A stretch of 64,000 bases of DNA from Mesostigma viride (GCA_009746045.1 RPFO01000392.1:1598464-1662463), one strand, 5' to 3'; positions 11,084 to 23,667 are shown, counted from the first letter of the stretch. Notes: generated by a model not told the origin, from the sequence alone. A program made the numbers and translations.

Positions 11084-14000
11084 CCCCTAACTGGCTGTCC
11101 GCGACACTCCCGGAGCTAGTGTATACCACCCCCCGGGGGGCATTTTCTGGGGTGGGGGGGTGGGGGGGTCTTGACCCCCGACCCCCCCCCCCCCAGTTTT
11201 TTTGGGGGGGGGGGGGGGTCGGCCCCCCAAAAATTTATATATCCTTAAGTGTATTAAAAAACAACTCTCTGCTTGGGCGCGGGTAGTTCCGGTGGGGCGC
11301 GGGTAGTTCCGGTGGCAAAACGCAGGGGAAGTGGCGCGGGGGGGGGGAGCGGCCTCTGAGAAGTAAGGAATACTAAGCGAAAATGCCACGTAGGGGCACA
11401 AAGAGAGACTGGACTGAATCGTATTGAGTTGCTGCAAATCATGATGAAGGGAAGAAGGGTTTAGGGGAGGGGAAAGGAGTAATATTTATACCTGGGACGC
11501 AACAGGGTGTTTACTTGCATTCCTCACGGTGACCTTACGCGCGTCACTTGGCTCCCCTGGTCACATAATGCTCCCGTTCTAAACCTTTCACCTATCACAC
11601 TACCCTCAGTGGGTAACCAGCTGGTCGATACGTGGTACCTCTTAACCTACCGATATTCCGCTATTGGTTAATAAAAAATACCCATTTACCCGGAAAATAT
11701 TTATACCCGGTGTTGTTCTTTCTCAGTTACATCGTTTTTCCCGTCTTTGTTCTTATCGTGTTGATTTCATCACGACTCTTGTTGAACTCTTGCAGCGTTT
11801 ATTGGTCAAAGACTATGACCGAGCCATTATGCTCCGTCAAGTCCGATGTTTTTTGCAACGTCACCCACATCTGTTCGGTGCTGCCCCTTGGCACAAGCTC
11901 TACAAACAGGTCGTGGACCGGCTGGATCGCATAGTATCTCCGCACATCTGAACCCTGTGATGCCAGATCTCCTTTGCGGCCGTTCCGAGCTTGGCACTGG
12001 ATTCGTTGTCCACATCGTCGCGTCGCTGCCGCAACACGATGTTTTCTGGCATCCGCGGGCTTTTGGTTCCCGCCGCACATTTGAAAGTGCTGTCCTCCGG
12101 CTTTTTGCCTTTGCACCGTGTGCAGTTCTTGGACGTTTGGAATCATGGCATGGCTAACGTGATGACTGACTAGCTAGACCTTTTCAGTGGTTTTCCATTT
12201 GCGGGTATTTCCTCGTAAATGGTGGGAGAGCGATCGCAGCAATGGTGCTCACCACTAGACACTCCCGGCCAGTTAGGCTAGAAACACACGCCCTGATCAA
12301 GCATGCTGTTTCCGGCCCCACCGTCTAGGTCATCTAGTCGCTCCACACGTAAGCCAGCCATAATTTCAATGCACAAGGATACACATTTCCATCACCATTC
12401 ATCTTCATCATCCTGAACGACTCGAAAACGCGGAAAAGATAACGGCAGGCTCGAGCTACCGCCATGGTCCGGATTCTCCCGATTTCTGGCCTGCGCTGGT
12501 TGTCTCTTTGATATTTCAGGGAGGGGGGGGGGGGGGGTCTGCATCCAAAACCCCCTAACCCCCCCCCCCCCCATTTTCTTGGGGGGGGGGGGGGGGGTCC
12601 AACCCCTTACCCCCCGCCCCCCCAGTTTTGGGGGTGGGGGGGTGGGGGGGGGCTACCCCCCCCCCCTGTATACACTAGCTCCGGGAGTGTCGCGGACAGC
12701 CAGCTAAATGGTCTTGCTGCCGATTTTCCGCCAAAAATCGAGTTCCAGCCGATGCATCGGCCCCTTCTCGGGGGACCAGATGCCGCGAAATCTATTGAGA
12801 ATTAGGAAAAGTTTAGCTGAGAAGATCGAAAGTTTATAAAATTCTTCACAGCATGGTACTAGGGTTTGCATACTTTTGACAAAGTTATAGAGGTGTTCTG
12901 GCCGGTCAAAGTACAAGGGGTCAGGGTACTTTTTCACGTACAACGTGCATTCCGGAAAACGACGACCTGGCCATGGCGGCTTGCGCCCACGCATGGCATT
13001 TACGTTTGCGTTCGAATTTTCTGTCCAAACTTAGGATATTGATTTTAAACGTCCTAAAGATCATACAGGCCAATTTTTGGTTCGCGGGAATGCCATTTGA
13101 TAGGTGTCGGCAGCGTTCTTGCTGGAAAAAACTGCGATCAGGCCGGACGATAGAAACGTTGACAGCGATACCTTTCCGGCGTATTTTAAAGGATATATCG
13201 GTTTCTTTTTACTTTTTATGATACATAGTAGTCGTAAACGTGCAAGGGTGGCCAGAAATCGCCGAATCCAGCGACCATGCTGCACAGCTTTGGTGTGCCG
13301 AAATGCGCCATTTTGCGGCCACCGCCTGGGCCAAGGTAACGCCATCCATGCCTGGTAAAGCTTAAGCATCGTTTTCCTATCGATGTTTGACATTTATATA
13401 TACGTTCTAGCTTGTGTAGCACATTCTTTTTGCACTATTCATGCTCTTTCTTGACCCTGGCCTGGCCCCTTTCTAAAACACCATTCTTAGATGCTTCCCT
13501 CAGTCAGTTGACCTGCCACAGGGTGATGGTGATAAGTTTTAGAGGCTGTATGGGTTTGAATACCTCCATATATGTTTGTTATACATTTCCCATACACATA
13601 TTGCATGAGTGTGAGGCAGTTGGCTGGTCTCTGTGGCATCATCAAGCACGTAACTGGTGAGTAAAAGCTTCCCATTGACAGCATGTGCCACCAGGTGTGC
13701 TGGCCATCACCTGGCAAGCTATAGCAGCTTAGGCCTAGTTTATCCTTGCTAGGGCAGGCTGAAATAGGCTCAACACCACTAGTTTGTTGGTGGCTGCCTC
13801 CTAGAATGCATGCCTTGCGTAGGGTGTCCGTACCACGTTACCTACGTGCATGGACAAGGTGGCACCTGCACATAGGTGCCATGTAAGGGCAGTGTGATGA
13901 TGCAGTTATGTTTCTCCATCATTGTGGAAGGGAAATGTATTGTTTGGCATGGTTGGTGGCCATATTAGGAGGTCGTATGCCCACCCCTACTCCCTTGGTT

Positions 14001-14389
14001 GCTTTTTACCAACGGTACCCCTATGGGCTGTACTGGGTGTAACTGCTGGTATACCCACCCAAATGATGACCCCAATGGCTCAAACTGTTCAGCAACTAAT
14101 TGTTTATCATCCCTGAAGTGGTAGGTGCCTAGGTCTTATAACATAATTCAAAATGCACATTCTACCAAAAATGAAAACGCGCGTCTTGACCCCCCTGACT
14201 TTGACGGCAGTTAAACATGGCCTACCCTGCATATATGTGAGGTTGTGATATACCAACCCGAAGGGCAACTCATGGACATGCTTGGCCCCCAAGGACAGCC
14301 ATTGGATATGGGTAGGTTGGATGGCATCTGGTTTGCAAAATTGTGAAGATCCAGCCGATTTATCGGCAGTATTTCTGCCCATTTAGGGG
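11084..14389. mobile_element. piggyBac-like non-autonomous element
   Basis: Flanked on both sides by TTAA (11080-11083 and 14390-14393). Once the nested element is removed, the ends are inverted repeats: CCCCTAAATGG at the left (11084-11090 continued at 12708) and CCATTTAGGGG at the right (14379-14389). A weaker shared TGCCGAT block lies further in. A TTAA target and ends starting CCC are the hallmark of the piggyBac superfamily. Net size is about 1.69 kb. No DDD transposase can be recognised in 12708-14378, so I call it non-autonomous. The open frames in it (for example 13061-13393) do not resemble known proteins. Confidence 0.75.
11091..12703. mobile_element. DNA transposon with G-tract terminal repeats, nested
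   Basis: The ends are inverted repeats of about 36 bp: CTGGCTGTCCGCGACACTCC.. at 11091 and its complement ending at 12703. They are flanked by a 4-bp duplication CTAA (11087-11090 and 12704-12707). Inside each end lies a block of alternating long G and C runs (11120-11230 and 12513-12670), so the inverted repeat continues imperfectly through about 100 bp of G/C tracts. The interior (11640-12160) has open stretches on both strands, for example one ending VELLQRLLVKDYDRAIMLRQV, but no recognisable transposase. It inserted 7 bp inside the left end of the piggyBac-like element. Confidence 0.8.
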
Positions 14390-14591
14390 TTAATTTAATT
14401 TAATTTAATTTAATTTAATTTAATTTAATTTAATTTAATTTAATTTAATTTAATTTAATTTAATTTAATTTAATTTAATTTAATTTAATTTAATTTAATT
14501 TAATTTAATTTAATTTAATTTAATTTAATTTAATTTAATTTAATTTAATTTAATTTAATTTAATTTAATTTAATTTAATTTAATTTAATTT
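14390..14591. repeat. (TTTAA)n array, second part
   Basis: Same pentanucleotide array as 10858-11083, separated from it by the piggyBac-like insertion. Both halves together made one tract of about 425 bp. Confidence 0.9.
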
Positions 14592-15000
14592 TAATCCACT
14601 CTCTCTCCCTTCTTTGGACTGCCATGCAGAACAAGACGCGGTGGCAGAAGATTGTCAAGGCTCACATGCCAGACCCTGTGGGCAAGCCACCTCCCCTCAA
14701 GCGGAAGGGGCGCTTTGCTGAGTAGCGTAGTTAGGATTTTCTAGACTAGATAGCTTAGAGTTAGCTTAGTTCGATTCCGCGGCTTCGCCCACCTCCACCC
14801 ATCCATCAAGGAATAATATCGACTTGACCTTGACGCAGCAACAACGGCGACGGGAGTTATGGCCGACCTACCTCCAGCTTCGGCAGACGGCGGGGCAGAA
14901 GCCGGTCTACTGGAAGGGGGCGGACATCTACGTCGCCCACAAGCCCTGGCAGGCGACCCCTGCCGCCCTAGCCACCCCAGCCACTCCAGCCTAGGGAATA
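14592..15000 (+). pseudogene. LINE ORF2 C-terminus and a separate ORF1 C-terminus
   Basis: 14592-14725 encodes LWTAMQNKTRWQKIVKAH and a basic tail ending in a stop. It is a 5'-truncated copy of the ORF2 end at 10600-10740. From about 14836, in plus orientation, the DNA encodes QQQRRRELWPTYLQL and then KPVYWKGADIYVAHK. These are the last residues of an ORF1 related to, but diverged from, that of the ORF1-only elements (QQQRRDLWPEYL, KVYWRGGDLMINHK). 3'-UTR-like sequence follows. Confidence 0.65.
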
Positions 15001-15658
15001 TATAGCAGTAGTGTAGACTAGAAAGCTTAGTGACGTGGCCATGTATGCCTACGTGATGGGCCCACACCCGCCCTTACAATAGCCGTAGCAATTTCGAGTC
15101 ATGCTTTGCCCATGCAGGGGGTTACTCCCTGCTGAGAGGCCATGTGTACCCTAGCTATAGCCTAGCCACATACCTTCCACCCCATATGTCATGCAGGCCT
15201 TCTAGGCCCTCTCCTCAAGCCCCCCCTGGGTGCCTGCATGTGCTTGTTTAGGAGGCATGAACCATCATGGAGGTGCAGGTGCACCTAGTGCACCCAGAGC
15301 AGGTGATAGTCGTACATCCTACACCTGCAGGTTGTCGCCCTGATTGTATAACAAACCCATAGATGCCCCTTTCTCAGGGCTATGTGTTACATATGCTCCC
15401 CACGGAGCTATGATTTTAATTAATTAATTAATCAAGGAATATGTGCTACATGATTAATTAATTAATTAATTAGACTCGTGCTCCCGGTGGGGAGTCACGG
15501 AGCATTAACCCCGATGGATGGATGGATGGATGGATGGATGGATGGGTGCAAACATTCCTACCGGTCTAATCTATCTACATGGGCTACATACTACATCTAC
15601 CTAACAGCATTCTAACTACAACATCTATCTAGGCAGCCGCACGCTGCCCGAGGGGGAG
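15001..15658. other. LINE 3' UTR debris and simple repeats
   Basis: No gene. Contains (TTAA)n tails at about 15415-15475 next to 'gtgctcccggtggggagtca' (the 3' end shared with the ORF1-only elements) and a (GGAT)n array at 15514-15545. Confidence 0.6.
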
Positions 15659-16140
15659 CTATCTGGCGTGCCTCCCGCGGGACTGCACACGCGGGCGCTT
15701 CCCCACGGGGGGGGGCTCATTGTCCTCTATGACCTGGGCCCACTTGGCCTTGTCCATCATCTTCTTCCAAATCACGGAGAGGCCGAGGCCCCCCATGTCC
15801 TCTACTAGCTGTTCCTTGAAGGTGCGGGCCTTGCGGCGTCTAACATCACTAGGCCCAGCCCACGTCAGGAGGTGCCGGCCAGGCTGGGCTGGTCGCAGTC
15901 CTGCGGGGGGGCCACGTGAGGTGTCTACCTGGTTGGTGCGAGCTAGGTGCCCTACAAGCTGCAGGCGGCGTTGCTTAATGGTGCTGGTGATATAGGGCAT
16001 GCCCTGGTACAGGTCCTCATTGCGGACATGAGCAGCATATCCTACTCTTAAAATGGAACGCAGCATGCTGGTGACCGCGCCGTCCATGGCCAGCTTGCGG
16101 GCCAGGTCGGCGGTGAGGGTCCACGTCTCGGCCCCATATA
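15659..16140 (-). pseudogene. LINE ORF2 C-terminal half, split by insertion
   Basis: Minus strand encodes GAETWTLTADLARKL, then RRLQLVGHLARTNQVDT, QPGRHLLTWAGPSDV, and FKEQLVEDMGGLGLSVIWKKM before a basic tail. This is the region downstream of the reverse transcriptase in LINE ORF2 proteins. The N-terminal continuation lies on the other side of the ORF1-only insertion, at 18118-18350 (HALRQYWALWRKPLGKIEK, then FKVLVLPVLTY). Confidence 0.8.
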
Positions 16141-18117
16141 TTAATTAATTAATTAATTAAACTCGTGCTCCCGTTGGGGAGTCACGGAGCACCGAAGTGC
16201 TTTTAATCCCTGTGTGTGCACTACAGGAGAAAGGGCAGAGACCCCCAGTCTCCTTCATGCCAAAGGCATGCCACAGCTGCAATCGGGCGCGGCTAGCTAA
16301 AAGGACAGGCTAGCGATCCGGCAAACTGTGGGTGCAATATAAGACCCATGTGAGCATATCATAGCAAGGAGCGTGGGCAAGTAATCTGAACATAGCCAGG
16401 GCGTAGCATGGCTGTACTATAGAACTAGGCTAAGGCTATGGCTGGTTGTGTACCGTGCGTTGGCGGCACGTGACTAGGTGTGTTGGCACAGCTAGGCAAA
16501 CATTAATCTAGGCATGGCTGCCTTAGCGACAGTGACTCCAATGGTTACAAGCTAGGGCTATTGCTAATCTAGCCCGCTGGGGGCGTCCACATCTTGTGGT
16601 TGATCATCAGGTCCCCGCCCCTCCAGTACACCTTGGGCTTCTGGGGGTCCTGCTTATGGCGGAGGTATTCCGGCCACAGGTCGCGTCGCTGCTGTTGCTG
16701 AGCGGGGGTTAGGTCGTCATCCAGCGTCCAGGTGAGGTCGTGCAACCGCTTGCGACGAGAGAGGAACCGCTGCTTATCCTCAGGGGAGAGTCCTGAAGGT
16801 GAGCAGGACTGGTGGGGTGGCCGCCTTGTCCCGTGAGTGGGGAAGGCGGTGGCACCCACGCAGTTCTACCTCACCTACCAGGCCCGTGAGGGTAAGAAGC
16901 TGGTTCTTGATCTCGTCAGCAAGGGAGGTTGACGTCTCACCTGGCTTCTGGGGGAAGCGACGTAGCACCACTCGGCACTCGCGGCGAGCGCGATCGGTGA
17001 CCTCCCGTTGCTGGGCCTGGCGGTGGTCCTCCAGCTCCTGGAGCTTCGTGGCGATGGCGTCGGTGGTGGAGGCGGTCGCTGACCGCAGCAGGTCCGCGTA
17101 GGAGAGCGGGAGGTCACCAGCATCCTGCCGGGGTGGCTGGGAGGCAATGGTGGCCGTCTGCTCCGCTAGCTTTGGGACCTGTGTGGCCAGGGCCTCGGTG
17201 TGGGCGGTGATGGCCTCAAGCTTCTTCATGAGCACGCCGCACTTGCCTTCCACCTGGTTAAGGCGAGAGACAAGTGCAGCATGCGTTTCCGAAGCCTGCG
17301 CCGCGGTGTGTAGCGCCGTGAACTGTGGTTGTAGCTTGTGGACGACCTTGGTTTCCACGTTGGAGACCCGGGCCTCGACCGTGTTGAGCGTGGTGTTCAG
17401 CGAGGTCATCTTCTCGGCCAGCGGCCAGGTCACGTGCTCCTCCAGCACTGCGCGGATGTCATCCTTGCAGAGGGAGGAAGCCGATGGGGCTGCCGGCTGT
17501 GCGGGGGCGGGGGCGTTGAGCGCTCTGCTGATGTCGCCGAGGCTGCGCTGGTAGTAGCTGGTCAAGATAAACAGGCGTTGGCGTGGTTCTTCATAAGTGT
17601 AGAGCCAGGACGTGTTGCGGTAGTCGATAGCCGCCCCCCCCTTCTGGGGCACGAAGAGCTTCCGTTCCTGTGTGAGGAACTGGAGGACCTCGACGACTTC
17701 CTGTGGCGACAGTTTCTGCCAGTCGAGGAGGTTGAAATATTTGTCGCCGGGCAAGAATAGGCTCCATTTGTGGCGGTCGTGGCATGGTTTCTTGGGCTCA
17801 GGCGAGGCGCTTGGCGAGGGTTTGGCGGGTAAGCCGGGCGGCTGAACAATGGCGAGGGCGAGAGGGTTGGGCTGGGCGCTGGGAAGCTGTGCCAGCTCCT
17901 TTTCCAGCCCTCGTTTTGCTTTGGTAGTCGTCATAGCTGGTCACGTGCGTAACTTTGTCTATACTGCGTGGCAGCCGTAACCGTTTATACTGGCAAGTGC
18001 GTCTTAGAAAGGCGCATCGAATGCAAGTGGTCTGACCGAATTTGGGGCTCAGACACAAAAGATCTGAACTCCGCCGTCAGCCATACCGCCGTCAGCCATT
18101 TTCGTAGCTGAAAATAC
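16141..18117 (-). mobile_element. ORF1-only LINE (half-LINE), copy 2
   Basis: Nearly identical to the element at 8267-10283, with the same 5' end, ORF1, 3' region and (TTAA)n tail. ORF1 (ATG at about 17934, running to 16569) is open for about 380 codons and then has one frame change near 16790. Copy 1 is intact at that point, so a full-length ORF1 existed recently. Visible parts: Pro-rich leader, a predicted coiled-coil stretch (LNTTLNTVEARVSNVETKVV, then HTAAQASETHAALVSRLNQV), an RRM-like segment, and the DLTPAQQQQRRDLWPEYL C-terminal motif. It probably acts as an RNA-binding ORF1 protein. A 10-bp target-site duplication 'gccccatata' (16131-16140 and 18118-18127) brackets the element. The insertion splits an ORF2 at its LTYGAETW motif. 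Confidence 0.85.
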
Positions 18118-18350
18118 GCCCCATATATACGTGAGAACAGGAAGGACGAGGACCTTGAACAGGTCCTGTTTCTCGATCTTGCCCAGGGGCTTGCGCCACA
18201 GGGCCCAGTACTGACGTAAAGCGTGCCAGGCGAGGGAGATGCGATGGTCCACATCAACCTCGCAGCTGGGGAGCAGGCTGCCCAGCAGCTTAACGCGGTC
18301 CCGATACAGGACTCGAGAGCCGTCTAGGAGATAGAGGGGCGGCTACATGA
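18118..18350 (-). pseudogene. LINE ORF2 fragment upstream of insertion
   Basis: Encodes DVDHRISLAWHALRQYW, then KPLGKIEKQDLFKVLVLPV and LTY, the segment directly before LTYGAETW in LINE ORF2. It is continuous in sense with 15659-16140 once the 1977-bp element is removed. A LINE 3' tail of another copy begins at about 18350 ('gctacatgatatcccaatgg' followed by TTTAA units). Confidence 0.75.
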
Positions 18351-18411
18351 TATCCCAATGGAGGCATGTTATAATTTAATATTAATTTAATTTAATCCAT
18401 CCATCTGGGTT

Positions 18412-18560
18412 AATTCATAGCGATTCGGGCCGCGGTGCCCACACCCCTGTAACTAGGACCTAGGTAGCTTATACCATCCATTCCATCCCATGTTCCCCTC
18501 CCACTGAGGACTTATGCTCACGTGACGCAGTCACGTGTCTATTAATTAATTAATTAATTA
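18412..18560. repeat. Inverted copy of 793-955
   Basis: Reverse complement of the repeat near the left edge of the window, ending in a (TTAA)n run. It is followed by 'gctccgtgactccccaacgg', the complement of the 3' end of the ORF1-only elements. Confidence 0.75.
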
Positions 18561-18599
18561 ATCTGGGTTAATGCTCCGTGACTCCCCAACGGGCACGAA

Positions 18600-19115
18600 T
18601 TAATTAAGGGGCCGGTCTGTGTTGGTTGTAACCATGCCGGTTGTATCCAGATTGTTGTGATGCTGTGGAATGGCGTACACCCGCCGATATGTAATTAAGG
18701 CTAGCTGCATGGAGCATGGTTGGAGAGCTGTTAAGTAAGATCTTGCACCATTTCTAAACTGACGATGTGCTCCTTGACATGCCCACGTGCAACACATGCA
18801 CACGCAAGCACATGGAAAACTCACTTATAAACACAGGTGAATTCACTAACGAACACAGGTGGTCCCTCTCCACATGCTTACCAAGACTCTTTTGCAACTG
18901 CCAGCAGCACAGATAAATAATGAAGCTGTTTTACAATTATGATACGAAACGGCTGGCACGGAAGAGCCTTGGAAGTGTACGGCATGTTACCCTCTGCACA
19001 CACGTGCACCCAACAATACTGAAGACGCATGTACGCTCAGCACGTCCTTGCCCATAGCTGGTGCAGGCGCAGTCCACACTGCAAAGTTTTCTGGCTAGGT
19101 TCTTGCAGGTAGACT
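18600..19115. other. 3' flank of DNAI3, no other gene seen
   Basis: Lies downstream of the DNAI3 stop codon and probably includes its 3' UTR. No TGTAA- or AATAAA-type signal stands out strongly enough to fix the end. Confidence 0.4.
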
Positions 19116-22100
19116 TTATCTTGGCATGCCAACAGGAGGCGGCTCTTCCAGCCCCATCTCAATCTTAAACTTCAGTTCAAACTTGTGGTACTCCTGCTCT
19201 GCACGATCATCATATTTGGCAACCTCCTCCTTTTCCTCCTCATCCTGTTGGGCGATACAAAGCCATGAAGACAAGACAAGTAACGAAAATGCGCTAAAGT
19301 AATTAACTCAAGAGAAAGGCAAGAGTGGGAAAGAAAGGCGAAGGAGAGAAAATCACGGTACGTGACGGTTCCTGTTGTCATCTATAACATGCTTTTAAGA
19401 TCCCTGTCTTGTATTGCTGCCCAGTGGCCCATGAGCATACTGTTAGCTTGTGGTGGAAGGGTAGGATGACTAAGCTATGAATTAGTCACATGAAGGTAAC
19501 TAAACATGCAACAAACGTATGAAAAGGATATAAGTGTCAAGCCTCAGCAAATTTGAGAGAAGACGGACCATTGCAGGCCCATGGTACATCAAACCCCTCA
19601 GTCACTCCTACAGGAAGAATGCTACTGTTCGAGCGTACCGAGCCCATGAATAGCCTAATGATAGCATTGCTCCAAGAGAGGCCCCTGCTCCCCAAACCAT
19701 GAAACAGGGACCAAGCAGCTGTCCTCGACGGCTCACCTCTGGACCCCCCTTCTTGGAGCGCGCTTGCTCCGCGTGGAACTCCTGCCGCTTGCTGACGTAC
19801 GCCACCCGCGTGCACTCGCGGTCAAAGAAGTGCAGCATCACGTTTTTCTAATGGGTGCAGGGGGAACGCATAAGTGTTGGCAGAATGCAGAGGGAAGAGG
19901 AGTATGAGACGGTGCACCCAAGACATTGCCAGTACAACGTATACGGCACTGCGGAGGGATCAGCTAATACTCGCGTACGCGGCAAGGGAAAGTAGATGCA
20001 TCGCGCGGGTGACTTTTTGTCCGATGGCTGCGGCTGCGGTGAGGGGATCGGACACCTAAAAGCAAGAGCAAGGTGCATGCCACGATGCAACAGATCAAAA
20101 ACCGCTTGCCGGGCAGCACCCTATGCTGTTGGTCATGTTGCATTGCATGTGTGCGCCTGCCTTGTCCACAGACCAGCCTTCCCCACACCAGTGGTTGCCG
20201 ATGTTGCCTCCGGGGGCGCATCCCAACAGGTAAGGCCATGATCCGTATTCACGGTCCGGTCTGACATCCCGGGCAGGGCATGGCTCACCTCCTCCCCTCG
20301 CTCCATTTACATGCTTGCCCCCCAACCTCATCATCGCCTCACAATCACACATTTCCCAACAGGTCCGCTTCATCCAGGTACCAGTCGCGAACAGGTAATC
20401 ACGGATCGCATGCTGGGGAGTGTTACCTCGTTGTGGATCGGACGCCGCAGGTTGCGGGGGATGTCCATGATGTGCAGAATGCCCGTGCTGTCACCCGCCG
20501 CCAGCAGCTGGGGGGCTGTGGATACCGACACATGTATAAAGGTTTTATGCGAATGCATTGGTGCGGACATGTGCAGAGAGGTGTGCGGGTACATGCATGG
20601 TGACGCAAGGGGGGCAGATGGGTACAAATCAGCTGTGGTGTGTGTCTCGAGTCGATGGACAACCAAGCTTATGACGCAATACAACAAAATAAACAAAGAA
20701 TGTACACTTATAAACTAAAACTGCCTGCGCACCGTGCTTGTCGGAGGAGTGCGGCCAGAACTGAAGCGAGGTGAGCGGCGACGCGCTGATGGTAGGCACC
20801 ATGCTCGGCTCGTGCGAGCGGTCCAGCAGGTCCCACACGTGCAGCGTGCCGTCCTTGAGGCCCAGGAAGAAGACGCCGGGGCGGGACGGAGACCAGCACC
20901 CGGAGGTGGCGTAGATGTCCATGTAGAACGACGTGAAGATGGGCGTCTGGGGGCAGGAGGGGGGGGGCGGTGGGGGGAGGAGGGAGAAGGGGTGGGGGGG
21001 AGGACAGCAGGGGATGCAGGAAGGGGCTTAAGTGCATGCGCACAGGCACTTGGCAGCAGATTGGTTGGGCCCAAGTCAAAGGATGTGCAGGGTTCTTGTG
21101 CGGGTAAGAAGATTGGAAGGTGCTTGGCATGTGCAACCTGTTCACACAGTCCACAAAGGCGGGTTGGGCTGAATATGAGGAAGGCAGGCATGAACAGGGG
21201 AGCCCTGAACTTGCTCATATGCTGCGCCCGGTCCGGCATGCTTACCATGCGCGCCTGCATTCCAATCCTCAGGGGACTACTGGCTTGGCCTTGTCTGTTT
21301 GTAGGCTTATCTCACGGTCTTGTAGGCTTCAGACAACCGATTTCACCATGATCAGGATGTCAGTTGCAAACCCCAAATCGCTTCCCAATGTGCTGCTTAC
21401 TGAGGGCCATATTAGCATCCATGCTCCTGACCACAGCCTCCAGGGGTGCCCACCAATGCGACCCCACTTCAGAAACAAGAAATCAGGGGGCTTTCTCTTG
21501 TCAAGCCCAGGGGGCTTTCTCTTGTCAAGCCCAGCCTTTTCCCACCACAGTGTGCCTGCCCGCGGGCGTACCATCTTGCCCTGCTTCCATATGTTGAACG
21601 TCCAGTCGCCCACGGTGAGCAGGATGTCGGGGAAGAAGGGCGAGGCCTGCAGTACGTGCACGATGCCGTAGTGCGGCTGGCAGATCTCCACCGTAAAGCT
21701 CGGGTTCTCCTCCGTCTCCTGTTGCTCCAGGTCTGCAATCGCCAGCTCGCCATTCTGGGGGGGCGGGGGGGGGGGGGGGGGGGGGTGGGTGGGTGATGAC
21801 GGATGGGGGCCCCGCAAGTGCAGGGGGGTGGAGCGTGTCGCAGCCATATTTGGGTAACCAGGCAGGTGAGCTGAGCGATCTAATGCTATCGATCTAGGGT
21901 AGGATATGGAGATGCGCTTCATGACTGCACGGACTAGATAAGCAGCGATGTCCCATCCCAAGCCAGCCGTGCTGACCACGAGTTAAAGCGAGCTCTTGGA
22001 AGCAAAATGACAACGATGATGCATTACGATGTTGTGGAAGTCCCAGCTTGCTAAATACCATTTCACATACAAATCATCCGCGTGGTTGTGGTGGGATTTT

Positions 22101-23454
22101 GATAAGGCCTCCACAGTTTTCATGCCTGAGTATATTCACCATGAAGGGTATGCCGTGTGAGTATATCCACCATGAAGGGTATAGCATGTGAGTATATCCA
22201 CCATGAAGGGTATAGCATGTGAGTATATCCACCATGAAGGGTATAGCATGTGAGTATATCCACCATGAAGGGTATGGCATGTGAGTATATCCACCATGAA
22301 GGGTATGGTGTGTGAGTATATTCACCATGGAGGGTAAAGCATCTGAGTATATCCACCAGCAAAGCTCTGCCACGACACCGACCACATCGCCGCTTGTTGA
22401 AAGGCTACCACGTTGCCAAAACAGACGGAAGGCAGACACCAGGACAAGAAGCCAAGGACCACTCCTCCCCCCCACAGATGGTCTCCCCACCCCGACCGCC
22501 AAGCTGTCTAGCTGTGACGTCTGTGACCCCACGCTGCCTACCTGTGACGTCACGTAGAAGCGTGAGCCATGCTTGAGCGGGCCGATGCACATCTTGACGG
22601 CTGCCAGCTGTCCCGCGGTCTCCAGCCGCCCCAGCTGGATGTGGTACGTGGGCATCCACTGCAGGTCGGGCTTCTTGGGGTCCTTCTTCACGCGCAGGTC
22701 CCAGAATATGACGCGCCCGTCAGCCGCACACGTGGCCAGCATGTTTGTCTCCCCCTCCTTGTTTACCACCACCTTGCCTTTGCTCGTCACCTATGTGCGT
22801 GCGGGGGGATGTGGGGGGTAGCCAAGGTGTGCCGGCGAGGAATTATTTGGTTACGTCAGGACCTGGTTGCTGCTTGAATTGAAGTGCTTGTTGTCCACAG
22901 CAGGTAAACCCTACACTTTGGACTTCGGAATTCGCATTCTCCAAGGCCCTCCACTTCTTGGGAACACCTTAAAGCGATGGTGCATCGCCACCTTTGGAAG
23001 GAAAGTCCAAGACACGTCCCATACGTCCATGGCATTGGGCACATATCAATTCCTCTATTCAAAAAAATATATTAACATAGACACATACATGGCAATTTGC
23101 AAACCCAGGTGCTTCACTCATGACCTGAACATCAATGCGGGGGTTGAAAGAAAGCATGAGGGGCAGCCCACCTCTCGGAAGTCCGGCAGCCACTGCAGGT
23201 CGGTGACGCACATGGTGTGCGATGCCTCTAGCTGGCTGATGGCGCTGTGCCGCAGCACCGGCACTGCCTGCGCGCCGTCGTCCCCCTCCTCGCCCTTCTC
23301 CACCTTCTTGCGCATGTGCTCCAGGATGTGGCCCGTGTCCCACATGATGATCTGGCCGGGGGGGGGGGGGGGCGGGGGGGAGGCAAAAGGTAGTGGTGGT
23401 GGTGGTGGCGTCGGTGGTGGTGGTGGTAGTGGCGGCGGCGGCGGTGGCGGTGGC

Positions 23455-23505
<51 letters not shown>

Positions 23506-23667
23506 GGTGGTGGTGGTGGTGGTGGTGGTGGTGGTGGTGGTGGTGGTGGTGGTGGTGGTGGTGGTGGTGGTGGTGGTGGTGGTGGTGGTGGTGGTGGTGG
23601 TGGTGGTGGTGGTGGTGGTGGTGGTGGTGGTGGTGGTGGTGGTGGTGGTGGTGGTGGTGGTGGTGGC

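Noticed and set aside
11084-11090. Telomere-like CCCCTAA
   Set aside because: Single occurrence at the end of an inverted-repeat element next to TTAA; no tandem telomeric array.
11632-12157. Open frames inside the G-tract transposon as a transposase
   Set aside because: Short and overlapping on both strands, without a DDE or DDD pattern that I can recognise; described only as interior sequence.
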